This document shows, one piece after another, positions 1 through 8,399 of a stretch of 64,000 nt of DNA (the stretch's first letter is position 1; each line of letters starts with the position of its first letter). Under the pieces are notes generated by a model. It was not told the DNA's origin, made no database searches, and worked only from the letters and a program-made list of their open reading frames with translations. Source of the DNA: Anaerococcus prevotii DSM 20548 (GTDB taxonomy: Bacteria > Bacillota > Clostridia > Tissierellales > Peptoniphilaceae); contig NC_013171.1 in the NCBI RefSeq assembly GCF_000024105.1, positions 620,001 through 684,000 on the forward strand, given 5' to 3'. The position numbers and the translations under genes are program-made.

Positions 1-1
1 T

Positions 2-139
2 ATCGGAGGCGGTGGTCACTTAACAGCTGCTGCTACCCAACTAGATATGACTATGGAAAATGCTGAAGACATGTTAAGAAAAGCAATTAAAGAATATTTA
101 AGAGAGGAAGAAGAAAATGAAAGTAATACTAACAGATAA
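2..139 (+). CDS. gdpP: Cyclic-di-AMP phosphodiesterase GdpP, C-terminal end only
   Basis: This is the last 45 codons of a gene whose 5' part lies outside the window. The visible peptide starts with the glycine-rich IGGGGHLTAAATQL stretch, the hallmark of the DHHA1 subdomain of DHH phosphoesterases. The gene overlaps rplI by 23 bases. The order gdpP (yybT), rplI, dnaB is conserved in Firmicutes, and this is why I name it. In that family the enzyme is a membrane-anchored PDE that hydrolyses c-di-AMP. The domains that would prove this (PAS, GGDEF, DHH) are not in view. Confidence 0.85.
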   Translation: MGGGGHLTAAATQLDMTMENAEDMLRKAIKEYLREEEENESNTNR

Positions 140-566
140 TATTGTAAGAGTTGGAGTTAAGGGAGACCTTGTAGATGTAAAGCCAGGATATTTCAGAAAT
201 TTCCTTGATCCTCAAGGAAAAGCTGTAAAGGCAACAAAAGAAAACATGGCTGAACTTGAAAAAATGAGAGAAGAACTTAAGAAGGAAGAAGCAGAAAACA
301 GAAAAGAAGCTGAAGCTCTTAAGGAAAAAATCGAAGCTTTAACAATCACAAAACAAGTTAGAGTTGGAGAAGATGACAAACTATTCGGATCAGTTACAAA
401 CAAAGACATTGCTGAAAGCCTAGCAGAAGAAGGAATCGAAATCGACAGAAAGAGAATCGAAGGTGTTGAAAATATCGAAGGCCTTGGAGAATTCGTTCTT
501 AACGCAAGACTTTATGAAGGAGTAAATGCTGACCTTAAAGTTAATGTAGTAGCTGAGGAAGCTTAA
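117..566 (+). CDS. rplI: 50S ribosomal protein L9
   Basis: This 149-residue protein has the usual L9 length. Its N-terminal globular domain opens MKVILTDNIVRVGVKGDLVDVKPGY, as in bL9 (the conserved Gly-rich RNA-binding loop followed by the YFRNFL motif). A long charged connecting helix follows at about residues 40-75, then the C-terminal domain with KLFGSVT. The start lies inside the end of gdpP with a purine-rich SD (GAGAGGAAGAAG) just upstream. The stop codon shares one base with the dnaB start (TAATG), suggesting translational coupling. Confidence 0.98.
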   Translation: MKVILTDNIVRVGVKGDLVDVKPGYFRNFLDPQGKAVKATKENMAELEKMREELKKEEAENRKEAEALKEKIEALTITKQVRVGEDDKLFGSVTNKDIAESLAEEGIEIDRKRIEGVENIEGLGEFVLNARLYEGVNADLKVNVVAEEA

Positions 567-1897
567 TGACTGAGGGCCTAAGGCCCCTGCCAAATGACTT
601 CTTAGCAGAACAAGCTATAATCGGAAGTATCCTCGCCAAAAACGAGACTTTCGATAGTGTAAATCAAATTATAAAACCTGTAGACTTTTACGATTCTAGG
701 ACTCAGAGGATATATAAGTCCATCCTAAAGATGTTTGAAAAAGACATCAAGGTAGATGAGATTTCTCTTATATCCCAGTTAAAGAATGAAAATATATTAC
801 AAGAAGTTGGAGGGGAGGAGTTTATCACTGAGATTACCCTCTCCTCATTTTATACTCCAAATATCGATACATATGCCAAATCAGTCAAGGAAAAATCTAT
901 TCTAAGAAGTCTAATAGGGGCGAGTGAAGATATTATCGATTTAAGCTACAGGCACGATGACAAAATCGACTCCATTTTATCAGAAGCAGAATCCAAAATA
1001 TTTGAAATATCTCAAGACACCCACAACAAGGGCCTTGTTAGATTATCTGAAACGATGAGCGAAACCCTCCAGATGATAAACGAGCTAACCCTATCTGATG
1101 GAGAGATAACTGGAGTAACTACAGGTCTTGAGACTGTTGATAACAAGCTATCAGGCCTTCAAAAATCCCAGCTTATCCTTCTTGCAGCTCGTCCTGCCAT
1201 GGGTAAGACAGCCCTAGGGCTTACTATTGCTTGGAATGCTTGTAAAGAGGACAAGTCTGTTGCCTTCTTCTCTTTAGAGATGAGTACCTACCAGCTTAAT
1301 CAAAGGCTTTTGTCCATGGTATCTATGGTGAATCTCGAAAATATTATAAGCGGATCCATAAGAGATGAAGACTGGCAGCTTTTAATCCATGCTACCAAAG
1401 AGATTACCAGTAAGGATATCTATGTAGACGAAACTCCAGGTATCACCCTATCTGAGATGAGAAGTAAGCTTAAAAGATTAAAGGCTGAGTCAGGCCTTGA
1501 CCTTGTTGTAATCGACTACCTACAATTGATGCAGGCTGATGGTAGACAAGAAAACAGGCAAAATGAAATCGCATCAATTTCTAGAGGACTTAAATCCCTA
1601 TCAAAAGAGCTCAACTGTCCTATTTTATCCCTAGCCCAACTTTCTCGTGAGGCCGATAAGAGGGCGGACCATAAGCCTATCCTATCAGATTTAAGAGAAT
1701 CTGGTGCAATCGAGCAAGACGCTGATGTTGTTATGCTCTTATATAGGGAAGATTATTACGACGAAGAAGACAATCCAAATGTGGCAAAGCTAATTTTTGC
1801 CAAGCACAGAAACGGTGCAACTGGAGCAGTCGAGCTATTTTTCAACAAACCATGTACCACCTTCAGAGACTTTACCAATAGAGAAAAAAATGAATAG
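566..1897 (+). CDS. dnaB: Replicative DNA helicase DnaB (DnaC in Bacillus)
   Basis: This is a 443-residue RecA-fold hexameric helicase that unwinds the fork ahead of the polymerase. The N-terminal primase-interacting helical domain covers about residues 1-150. It is followed by the linker and the motor domain, with Walker A ARPAMGKTALGL, the Walker B region LDLVVIDYLQLM, the SREAD/DLRESGAIEQDADVV motif and the C-terminal arginine-finger region KHRNGATG. Length and motif order are normal for the family. It starts in the rplI stop codon and overlaps the next gene by 8 bases. Confidence 0.98.
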   Translation: MTEGLRPLPNDFLAEQAIIGSILAKNETFDSVNQIIKPVDFYDSRTQRIYKSILKMFEKDIKVDEISLISQLKNENILQEVGGEEFITEITLSSFYTPNIDTYAKSVKEKSILRSLIGASEDIIDLSYRHDDKIDSILSEAESKIFEISQDTHNKGLVRLSETMSETLQMINELTLSDGEITGVTTGLETVDNKLSGLQKSQLILLAARPAMGKTALGLTIAWNACKEDKSVAFFSLEMSTYQLNQRLLSMVSMVNLENIISGSIRDEDWQLLIHATKEITSKDIYVDETPGITLSEMRSKLKRLKAESGLDLVVIDYLQLMQADGRQENRQNEIASISRGLKSLSKELNCPILSLAQLSREADKRADHKPILSDLRESGAIEQDADVVMLLYREDYYDEEDNPNVAKLIFAKHRNGATGAVELFFNKPCTTFRDFTNREKNE

Positions 1898-2444
1898 AAT
1901 ATATCTTAAAAGGATTGATATCGAAACAGCCTTTTTGGTTAAAGAGTGGACAGACTTCAAAGACCCGAGGCTAGTTGGCTACAACTATTCCTCCCTATCT
2001 GATTTTGAAATAAAAATCTGGTACGGGTCTATCACTACACCGAGAAAGAAGTATTTTGCAGTCAAAAGATATGAAGACGATAGATTCATAGGTTTTATTG
2101 GTCTTAAACAAATTAATCCAATCACTAAAAAGGCTAAGCTTGGTATAGTCTTCGACAGTGCCTATACATCTATGGGCTACGGCTCTGAAGCTGTTAATCT
2201 TCTCTTGGATAAGGCCTTTAGTGACTTTAGATTAAAAGAAGTAAGCCTTGATGTAAATTTATTTAACGAAAGAGCCTACAAGGCCTACAAGAAGTGTGGC
2301 TTCAAGGATCAGTATGAGTTAACGGAAGTATTCGAGAATCAAGATATAGATTTTGACGAGAGGTATTTTACTTACAAATCAGGACTCATTTATTCGAAAA
2401 TACTAACTATGAAAATAAAAAAGGATGATTATTATGGACTTTAA
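1890..2444 (+). CDS. GNAT family N-acetyltransferase
   Basis: This is a 184-residue protein of the RimJ/RimL-like GNAT branch. The fold is visible as KLGIVFDSAYTSMGYGSEAV, the acetyl-CoA pyrophosphate-binding strand and loop, followed by VNLFNERAYKAYKKCGFKD, the typical motif B. I chose the ATG at 1890 (MNRIYLKRI) because the longer open frame, beginning at 1797, runs through the dnaB coding sequence in another frame. The start overlaps the dnaB stop and the end overlaps the next gene, so it is part of the replication operon. The substrate (protein N-terminus or small molecule) cannot be told from sequence. Confidence 0.85.
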   Translation: MNRIYLKRIDIETAFLVKEWTDFKDPRLVGYNYSSLSDFEIKIWYGSITTPRKKYFAVKRYEDDRFIGFIGLKQINPITKKAKLGIVFDSAYTSMGYGSEAVNLLLDKAFSDFRLKEVSLDVNLFNERAYKAYKKCGFKDQYELTEVFENQDIDFDERYFTYKSGLIYSKILTMKIKKDDYYGL

Positions 2445-3195
2445 GATGCAAGATTTAAAACTAGATATGGGAACTACTCCTCTAGAGAATATGTTCCTAA
2501 ATACCTATGTACAAATGGCAGATGGAGATGCTCTTAAGGTCTATCTTTTGATTTATAAAGACTGCTACAATTACCGTAGGGTAGACAGTGGGAAGATTAA
2601 AAGACAACTTAGATTTTCTGATGAAAGATTTGATAAGGCAGTCGACTTCTGGGTTAATATGGGAGTCTTTAGGCAAAAAAGGGCCGACAATGGTACAGAT
2701 TTTATAGAAATTGTTTCCCTAAGACAAATGTATTTTGGAGATAGTGAAGACAATCAGTCTACAGAAGCAGCCTATGACCTTGCCCAAAGAAAGTCAATTA
2801 TGTTTTCGAATATCGAAACTATCATAGGAAGAAGCTTAACGCCTGCTGATATCACAAGGATTCAAGAGGCACTTCTGGAATATAGTTCTGATCCTGAGCT
2901 TGTAACAGAAGCCTTTAGACAAGCGAAATCTTCTGGTAATGTCGATGTTAAATATGTAATTGGTTTTGTAAAAACCTGGCGTGACCAAAATATTAAAAGC
3001 CTAAATGATTTGAGGATGAAAGAGGAAAGAGATAAGCTAGTAAGGAAGAGGTCACCTCGTAAATACAGGAGAAATCCAGCATCGGCTAGGAAAGATGCAA
3101 GTGATAATGATGAAATCTCATCCTTTATCCAAAGAAGAAAAGAAGAAAGATTAAATAGAATTATAAATCAAAGGGGTGAGGATAATGACTCCTAG
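2434..3195 (+). CDS. DnaD-domain protein, probable primosomal helicase-loading factor
   Basis: This 253-residue protein has a winged-helix-like N-terminal half (LLIYKDCYNYRRVDSGKIKRQLRFSDERFDKAVDFW) and a C-terminal DnaB/DnaD (DDBH2) domain. The latter is seen as LTPADITRIQEALLEYSSDPELVTEAFRQA with a following VKYVIGFVKTWRDQNI, the conserved YxxxILxxW-type motif. DnaD and DnaB proteins of Firmicutes remodel DNA and help load the replicative helicase at oriC and PriA forks. The ATG at 2434 follows an AAAAGGATGA SD; the ATG at 2425 lies inside that SD and is less likely. A highly basic tail precedes the overlap with the loader gene. Confidence 0.85.
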   Translation: MDFKMQDLKLDMGTTPLENMFLNTYVQMADGDALKVYLLIYKDCYNYRRVDSGKIKRQLRFSDERFDKAVDFWVNMGVFRQKRADNGTDFIEIVSLRQMYFGDSEDNQSTEAAYDLAQRKSIMFSNIETIIGRSLTPADITRIQEALLEYSSDPELVTEAFRQAKSSGNVDVKYVIGFVKTWRDQNIKSLNDLRMKEERDKLVRKRSPRKYRRNPASARKDASDNDEISSFIQRRKEERLNRIINQRGEDNDS

Positions 3196-4144
3196 TCAAA
3201 AGGCCAGCGCCATACTTGAAGAACGAAGAAAGCAAGATAAGAGAAATCAGCAAAAAAGAATCAGGGAAGTCTATGAAAAGCTCCCCCAGATCAAAAGCTT
3301 GGATAAGCAAATAAAAGAAATCGGCTTTACAACTCTTTCCCTCATAGCAGAAGGTATCGATACAAGGGACTTGGAAAGTAAAATCGACTATCTCACCGCA
3401 GAGAAAAGAAGAATCTTAAAGGAAAATGGCTATCCCCTAGACTATATGGATATGCGTTATTTCCACGACAAATGTAAGGATACTGGTTTTATTGGAACTA
3501 AAATATGCTCTTGTAGGAAACAATTGATAATCGATCAGAAATATGACCAATCCAATATCAAAAGCCAAATCACAGAAGAAAACTTCAAGTCTTTTAATAT
3601 CAACCTATTTTCCAAAAACACCAATAAGGTCTATGGAGTAAGCCCTTACGAAAATATGGAATATATTATTAGGGAAGTTAGAAATTATATAAATAACTTC
3701 GCCTTTGAGACTAGAAATATCTATATTTATGGAGAAGTCGGCAGGGGAAAGACCTTCCTAATCAACTCTATTGCCAAGGAAATCTTAGATAGGAACTTTT
3801 CTGTAGTCTATATGACTTCTACCAAACTCTTTAAGTTCTTAAACGATTACCACTACGCCTTTGAGGATAGGAGGGAGAATCTAGAAGAAAAATACAGGTT
3901 GATCTTCGATTGTGACCTTCTAATAATAGATGACTTAGGAGCAGAGTCAACCCGTCCAGCAGACAGGTCTAATCTCTTTGATGTGGTTAACGAGAGGATG
4001 AATGACGGTAAGCCTATAATATTTTCATCAAATATAGATGAGGAAGGCCTAGAAGAGATTTACGGGCCTAGAATTTTCTCGAGAATTATGGGCAATAATA
4101 GCAGGATTTTTGAAATATTTGGAGAAGACTTAAGATTGAGGTAA
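3185..4144 (+). CDS. DnaC/DnaI-type AAA+ helicase loader
   Basis: This 319-residue ATPase probably loads the DnaB helicase encoded upstream. The N-terminal 90 residues are a basic coiled coil. A cysteine-rich knuckle follows (CKDTGFIGTKICSC), matching the zinc-binding element of DnaI-like loaders. The AAA+ module has Walker A GEVGRGKTFL, Walker B LLIIDDLGAE, sensor-1 FSSN and an R finger in PRIFSRIMG. The ATG at 3185 sits after the SD GGGGTGAGG; a GTG at 3176 is part of that SD. It overlaps the DnaD-domain gene by 11 bases, consistent with co-translation of a primosome operon. Confidence 0.9.
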   Translation: MTPSQKASAILEERRKQDKRNQQKRIREVYEKLPQIKSLDKQIKEIGFTTLSLIAEGIDTRDLESKIDYLTAEKRRILKENGYPLDYMDMRYFHDKCKDTGFIGTKICSCRKQLIIDQKYDQSNIKSQITEENFKSFNINLFSKNTNKVYGVSPYENMEYIIREVRNYINNFAFETRNIYIYGEVGRGKTFLINSIAKEILDRNFSVVYMTSTKLFKFLNDYHYAFEDRRENLEEKYRLIFDCDLLIIDDLGAESTRPADRSNLFDVVNERMNDGKPIIFSSNIDEEGLEEIYGPRIFSRIMGNNSRIFEIFGEDLRLR

Positions 4145-4146
4145 AT

Positions 4147-4803
4147 ATGCTTGTAGTAGATAGTAAGACTATGAAAAAAATTGACCAATATGCCATAGAT
4201 GTACTTAAGGTTCCTTCGATTTGCTTAGTAGAAAGGGCAGCCCTTGCTGTGATTAAAAATATTAATCTCGAAAAAAGGACCTCCTTTGCTATTGTAGTAG
4301 GAGTAGGAAACAACGGAGCAGATGGCCTTGCTATTGCAAGAAACCTGCTAGCTATGGGAAAGTATGTAGAAATCTATATAGTGGGCGATCTTACTAAACA
4401 AAGTCAAGACTTTAAACTAAATCTTGATTCTTGCAAGCGTCTTACAGATAAAATCTTTGAGCCAAAAAGCATAGAAGACCTTGCTATAATGGAAAGGAAT
4501 CTGGAAGAAGTCTCCACTATAATAGATGCTATCTTTGGCACAGGATTAAACAGGACTGTAGGGGGCATGCAGTCCTACATGATTTCTCTTATAAATAGAA
4601 CTATGAAGTATACAATCTCTGTCGATATTCCCTCAGGACTTGATGGAGATTCCGGTAGAAATTGGGGAGAAGTCGTAGATAGTGACCTTATCATTTCTAT
4701 GCAAATAATGAAAAGGGGCGTCTACGAAAAGAGTCACTTTAAGGATAAGTGCATAGTAGAGGATATAGGCATACCACAAAAGGCGATTAGAGCGATTTTG
4801 TAA
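4147..4803 (+). CDS. nnrE: NAD(P)H-hydrate epimerase (YjeF N-terminal domain only)
   Basis: This 218-residue protein corresponds to the epimerase half of the NAD(P)HX repair system. It shows the Rossmann-like motif VVGVGNNGADGLAIARNL, IIDAIFGTGLNR, and SVDIPSGLDGDSG with its catalytic Asp. In many bacteria it is fused to the ATP/ADP-dependent dehydratase NnrD. Here the C-terminal kinase-like half is absent and the reading frame ends normally before a terminator, so the dehydratase must be elsewhere or missing. It begins three bases after the helicase loader and closes the operon. Confidence 0.9.
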   Translation: MLVVDSKTMKKIDQYAIDVLKVPSICLVERAALAVIKNINLEKRTSFAIVVGVGNNGADGLAIARNLLAMGKYVEIYIVGDLTKQSQDFKLNLDSCKRLTDKIFEPKSIEDLAIMERNLEEVSTIIDAIFGTGLNRTVGGMQSYMISLINRTMKYTISVDIPSGLDGDSGRNWGEVVDSDLIISMQIMKRGVYEKSHFKDKCIVEDIGIPQKAIRAIL

Positions 4804-4812
4804 AATTAGAGC

Positions 4813-4850
4813 GAGCTTGGATATAATATTTGATCCAGCTCTTTTTCTTT
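4813..4850 (+). terminator. Rho-independent terminator of the replication operon
   Basis: GAGCTTGGAT pairs with ATCCAGCTC, with one bulged T, around a short AT loop. The stem is followed by TTTTTCTTT and lies just after the nnrE stop. Confidence 0.8.
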
Positions 4851-4882
4851 ACTAAATTTGTGGGAAAAGTGTAAAATATATG

Positions 4883-4909
4883 TTGAAATTTTAGGCGTTT
4901 TAGTATAAA
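4883..4909 (+). promoter_or_regulatory. Candidate promoter of the capsule-control operon
   Basis: A TTGAAA hexamer and a TATAAA hexamer are separated by 15 bases, upstream of the Wzz-like gene and after the previous terminator. The spacing is short for sigma-A, so this is only a candidate. An AAGGAG SD follows at about 4955. Confidence 0.4.
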
Positions 4910-4967
4910 CTATTAGGTGGATAGAAATATGAAGATTTATATTTTATAATAAACAAGGAGAAATTAA

Positions 4968-5666
4968 ATGAATGAACAAGAAATTGATTTAATTGAATTG
5001 TCTAAGAAAATCGGCAAGCATCTTCCTATGATTATAATATTTTCTATTATAGTAGGTGCGGCAAGTTTTCTTCTATCTAAGTTTGTCATCACTCCTAAGT
5101 ATGATTCAAATACTACCATGATAGTAAGCAATTCAAATCAAAACAATGACCCAAATAACCCGCAAACTAACGTAGAGCTAGGACAAATTCAAGCCAACAA
5201 GGCCCTCATTTCTACATACTCAGAGATAGTTAAGTCAAAGGGCATTGCTGAAAGAGTAATAAATAATCTAGGACTTGATATGGACTATGAAGAATTTTCA
5301 TCTAAGGTTTCAATCGAACCTGTCAAAGATACTCAAATTATCTCTGTAAAGGTAGTAGATACAATTCCAGAAAGAGCTATGGATATAGCAAATGAAACTG
5401 CCAATATTTTTAAATCTTCTATTGGAGAGATTATGAATGTTGACAATGTCCAAATTCTCGATGGGGCAATCCTACCAGAAGAAGCTTCTTCACCAAATAT
5501 CAAGAAAAATACAGCTATAGGTATAATCCTTGGTTTTGTTCTTGGAGTAGCTGTTGTTCTATTTAAGGAAATAGCAGACTCATCTGTCAAATCAAGCGAA
5601 GAAGTTACAGAATATTTCGATATACCAGTTATTGGTATAGTGCCAGATAGTGAACAAGGAAATTAA
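4968..5666 (+). CDS. Wzz/CpsC-type polysaccharide co-polymerase and kinase activator
   Basis: This 232-residue membrane protein has two transmembrane segments (about residues 20-40 and 180-200). They flank an extracytoplasmic domain with the Wzz signature YDSNTTMIVSN near its start and the proline/glycine-rich segment before the second helix. In Gram-positive capsule systems such proteins (CpsC, CapA, YveK) regulate chain length and activate the cognate tyrosine kinase through the C-terminal cytoplasmic tail. The next three genes supply the kinase, the phosphatase and a lipoprotein. No glycosyltransferases follow, so this module may act on polymer made elsewhere. Confidence 0.88.
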   Translation: MNEQEIDLIELSKKIGKHLPMIIIFSIIVGAASFLLSKFVITPKYDSNTTMIVSNSNQNNDPNNPQTNVELGQIQANKALISTYSEIVKSKGIAERVINNLGLDMDYEEFSSKVSIEPVKDTQIISVKVVDTIPERAMDIANETANIFKSSIGEIMNVDNVQILDGAILPEEASSPNIKKNTAIGIILGFVLGVAVVLFKEIADSSVKSSEEVTEYFDIPVIGIVPDSEQGN

Positions 5667-5667
5667 T

Positions 5668-6321
5668 ATGACTAGTAGAAACAATTATTATAGTGCTTCA
5701 ATGTATGACGAAGCAATTCGTTCTGTAAGAACTAATATACAATTTAGCAGTTTGGATAAGAAAAACAAGGTAATATCTATCACTTCTACCAAGCCTGCCG
5801 AAGGAAAGTCCACAGTTATCTATAAACTAGCCAAGTCCTTTGCAGATAATGGAGATAAGGTAATACTTCTAGACTGTGATTTAAGATCTCCTTCTATTTC
5901 AGAGATTGCAGGAATTAACGACAATGTTGGCATTACAAATTATCTTACAGGCAAGGTCAATATACAAAGGGCTATAAATAAGGACCGTGAACAGTCAAAT
6001 CTCGATATGATCTTCACCGGACCTGTTCCACCAAATCCAGCAGAGATTCTAGCATCAAATGCCTTCAAGGACTTCGTTGAAGACCTATCAAAACAGTATG
6101 ATTATGTTTTTATTGATACACCGCCAGTTGGTCTATTTACTGATGCATCATTAGTATCAACCATAAGCGATGGAGTTATCTTTGTTATAAAGTCATCTGA
6201 TACCAAGAAGGAAGACATAAGTCTAGCCATTGAGAATCTCAAAAAGGTAGACGCCCATATCCTAGGAGCAGTCCTTACCCATATGCCAATGAAAGAAAAG
6301 AAATACGGGAACTATTATTAG
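5668..6321 (+). CDS. CpsD/CapB-type tyrosine-protein kinase
   Basis: This is a 217-residue bacterial tyrosine kinase. It has Walker A TSTKPAEGKST, Walker A' VILLDCDLRSP and Walker B YDYVFIDTPP in the usual order. It ends in a tyrosine cluster, KKYGNYY, the autophosphorylation tail. The ATG at 5668 directly follows the upstream stop with an AAGGA SD; a GTG start at 5650 would overlap the previous gene and lacks an SD. It needs the cytoplasmic tail of the CpsC-like partner for activity in related systems, which fits the adjacency. Confidence 0.92.
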   Translation: MTSRNNYYSASMYDEAIRSVRTNIQFSSLDKKNKVISITSTKPAEGKSTVIYKLAKSFADNGDKVILLDCDLRSPSISEIAGINDNVGITNYLTGKVNIQRAINKDREQSNLDMIFTGPVPPNPAEILASNAFKDFVEDLSKQYDYVFIDTPPVGLFTDASLVSTISDGVIFVIKSSDTKKEDISLAIENLKKVDAHILGAVLTHMPMKEKKYGNYY

Positions 6322-7098
6322 ATGATAGATATTCATAACCACATAGTCTACGGAGTTGATGATGGGTCTAGGAGTCTTGATGAAAGTATGAAGATGGTAG
6401 ATCTTTATATGAAAGCAGGCTTTACTGAAATAATAGCCACAAGCCATTTCGATAGGTCAAGGTATATGGTAGAAGCTTCTGAGATTAGAGAAAAGGTTGA
6501 CTTATTAAATAAAGCAATCGAGGATAGGGGACTTTCCTTTAAGATCCACCCAGGCCACGAAATCCAGGTAGAGGCCGGTATGGAGAATAAGTTAAAGACA
6601 GGCGAGCTTCTGACTTTAAATGATACAAGATATGTCCTATGCGAGTTATCCTTTGTAAATAAGCCAAATTTCTTGGAAGAACTATTTTATTCTCTAGGAC
6701 TTGAAGGATACGTGCCAATCATTGCCCATGCTGAAAGATATCCCTACGTAGAAAAAGATATAGATTGGCTCCTTGACTTCATAAAAAAGGGAGCCCTAGT
6801 TCAGATAAACTACTCATCTATCAAGTCCCACAAAGAAGTAACCAAGACCTTGCTTGAAAGAAATATGGTCCACATAATAGGAACTGACGCTCACCAGTCT
6901 GAGTGGAGGAGTCCTGAAATAGGTGGATATAAGAGAGAGATTCTTGAAATAATAGGAGAGGAGAAGTTCAAAAAGCTATCTTCTACAAACCCTTCTCTTA
7001 TCATCAAGGATCAGTTTATCTCTAGTGAATACGACAAGGTTATAGTTAATAAGAAAAAAGAAAAGAAAAGTATATTTAATTTTTGGAGAAGAAAATGA
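6322..7098 (+). CDS. CpsB/CapC-type tyrosine-protein phosphatase, PHP family
   Basis: This 258-residue metal-dependent phosphatase belongs to the PHP superfamily. It opens with MIDIHNHIVYGVDDGS, the metal-binding HxH motif, and contains ATSHF, HPGHEIQ, IIAHAERYPY and GTDAHQSEWR, the successive His/Asp/Glu ligands. In capsule operons this enzyme dephosphorylates the CpsD-type kinase. The start codon follows the kinase stop without a gap. The basic tail (KKKEKKSIFNFWRRK) is unusual and might associate with membrane. The stop overlaps the lipoprotein start. Confidence 0.93.
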   Translation: MIDIHNHIVYGVDDGSRSLDESMKMVDLYMKAGFTEIIATSHFDRSRYMVEASEIREKVDLLNKAIEDRGLSFKIHPGHEIQVEAGMENKLKTGELLTLNDTRYVLCELSFVNKPNFLEELFYSLGLEGYVPIIAHAERYPYVEKDIDWLLDFIKKGALVQINYSSIKSHKEVTKTLLERNMVHIIGTDAHQSEWRSPEIGGYKREILEIIGEEKFKKLSSTNPSLIIKDQFISSEYDKVIVNKKKEKKSIFNFWRRK

Positions 7099-7556
7099 AA
7101 TTAAAATATATAATCTCTTCTGCCCTCATAATCCTAAGTCTTGCTTCTTGTAATAAAAAGGAAGAAGATTACCAGGCTAAGAATGTAAAGGTTGAGTCAG
7201 TCTTTGACAAGGTTGAAAATGGAGCTAAGGACGAGCCAAAGGAAAATGCAAATCCTAAGTCAGAAGAAAAGGCAGGAGAAAATAAAGATAATCCTAAGGG
7301 AGAAAATCAAAATAATCCTGAAGGAGATAAGAAGGCAGAAGAAGCCAATAATAAAAAGAAATATAGGACACGTGATACTACAAATATGAGATCTAATCCA
7401 AATACGGAAGAAGATAACATACTAGTAGCAGTTCCAGGAGGAAGGGAATTCGAAGCCATAGAAGAGGCAAACGCCGAAGACGGTGTATGGATAAAGTTAA
7501 ACTTCGAAGGAAATACCGGATTTATCAGAAAAGATCTCTTGGATGAAGTAAATTAG
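7095..7556 (+). CDS. Lipoprotein with C-terminal SH3-like domain
   Basis: This is a 153-residue exported lipoprotein. The signal peptide ends in the lipobox LASC, so Cys about 19 would be lipidated. A long Lys/Glu/Asn-rich, low-complexity spacer follows to about residue 90. The last 60 residues (RTRDTTNMRSNPNTEEDNI through WIKLNFEGNTGFIRKDLL) resemble a bacterial SH3 domain, a peptidoglycan- or peptide-binding fold. The ATG at 7095 overlaps the phosphatase stop (ATGA) and has a GGAG SD. It could link the capsule regulators to the wall; that is inference from position. Confidence 0.8.
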   Translation: MKLKYIISSALIILSLASCNKKEEDYQAKNVKVESVFDKVENGAKDEPKENANPKSEEKAGENKDNPKGENQNNPEGDKKAEEANNKKKYRTRDTTNMRSNPNTEEDNILVAVPGGREFEAIEEANAEDGVWIKLNFEGNTGFIRKDLLDEVN

Positions 7557-7578
7557 ACCGCTATAGTTAGCGGTTTTT
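7557..7578 (+). terminator. Rho-independent terminator of the capsule-control operon
   Basis: ACCGCTA and TAGCGGT form a perfect 7-bp stem with a TAGT loop, followed by a T run. It begins at the base after the lipoprotein stop codon. Confidence 0.9.
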
Positions 7579-7590
7579 GCTTACTCAATT

Positions 7591-8319
7591 TTAATAAAAC
7601 CCCCCATTTATATTTACAATTTCGCTTGTTATATATTTAGCCTTGTCAGAAATTAAAAACTCTACTAAATCTCCTATCTCTTCTGGGCTTGCAAATCTAT
7701 TAAGACCTACTTCTTTCTTTAGCTCTTCTAATTCATTAGAATCAAAGTCATTTCTCATCATATCCGTATCTACAATACCACAAGCTATGGCGTTGACTCT
7801 AATATTCATAGGGCTAAGCTCCTTGGCCAGGGATTTAGTAAAGGAGTTAATAGCACCCTTGCTTGCTGCATATGCACTTTCCATACTTGCTCCAGCTTCT
7901 CCCCAGATAGATGACAAGTTAACGATAATTCCATCTTCATTTTCTAGCATCTTAGGGACTGCTCTTTTGGATGTCAGAAATACAGAGTCTAAGTTAGTAG
8001 CGAGAATCTCCTTCCACTTATCGAAGGTTGTATCCTGGATTAGGGAAAAGTGGGATATGCCTGCGTTATTAATTAAAATATCGATATGACCGAAGTTATT
8101 TTCACCTATCTCAAACATTTTCTCTACTTCATCTTCCTTACTAACATCTGCCTTTACAGCAATTACAAAGGGATTTTCTTTCCTGAGTTCGTTAAGAAGC
8201 TTAAGGGCAGCTTCCTCGCTTTTATTATAATTTATTATGATTTTATAATTCTTATTAAGCTTCCTACATATGGCAGCCCCTATGCCACGTGAGGAGCCTG
8301 TTACTAATACTGTTTTCAT
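7591..8319 (-). CDS. SDR-family reductase, YmfI-like
   Basis: This 242-residue classical short-chain dehydrogenase has the cofactor motif TGSSRGIG near the N-terminus, NNAG, SSIWGEAGAS carrying the catalytic Ser, and YAASKGA with the Tyr-x3-Lys pair. The end is VNINGGFY. The SSIWG variant and overall wording resemble YmfI, the EF-P 5-aminopentanone reductase of Bacillus, more than fatty-acid FabG, and no fab genes are nearby. It is a single-gene unit facing away from the next gene. The YmfI assignment is from remembered sequences only. Confidence 0.85.
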   Translation of the reverse strand: MKTVLVTGSSRGIGAAICRKLNKNYKIIINYNKSEEAALKLLNELRKENPFVIAVKADVSKEDEVEKMFEIGENNFGHIDILINNAGISHFSLIQDTTFDKWKEILATNLDSVFLTSKRAVPKMLENEDGIIVNLSSIWGEAGASMESAYAASKGAINSFTKSLAKELSPMNIRVNAIACGIVDTDMMRNDFDSNELEELKKEVGLNRFASPEEIGDLVEFLISDKAKYITSEIVNINGGFY

Positions 8320-8399
8320 ATCTATATTCTATCACAGAATCTTGTAATTAAGATAGGGCTCTTTGGGTATCAATGTAAAGAGAGAAGAAAGGATTAGAT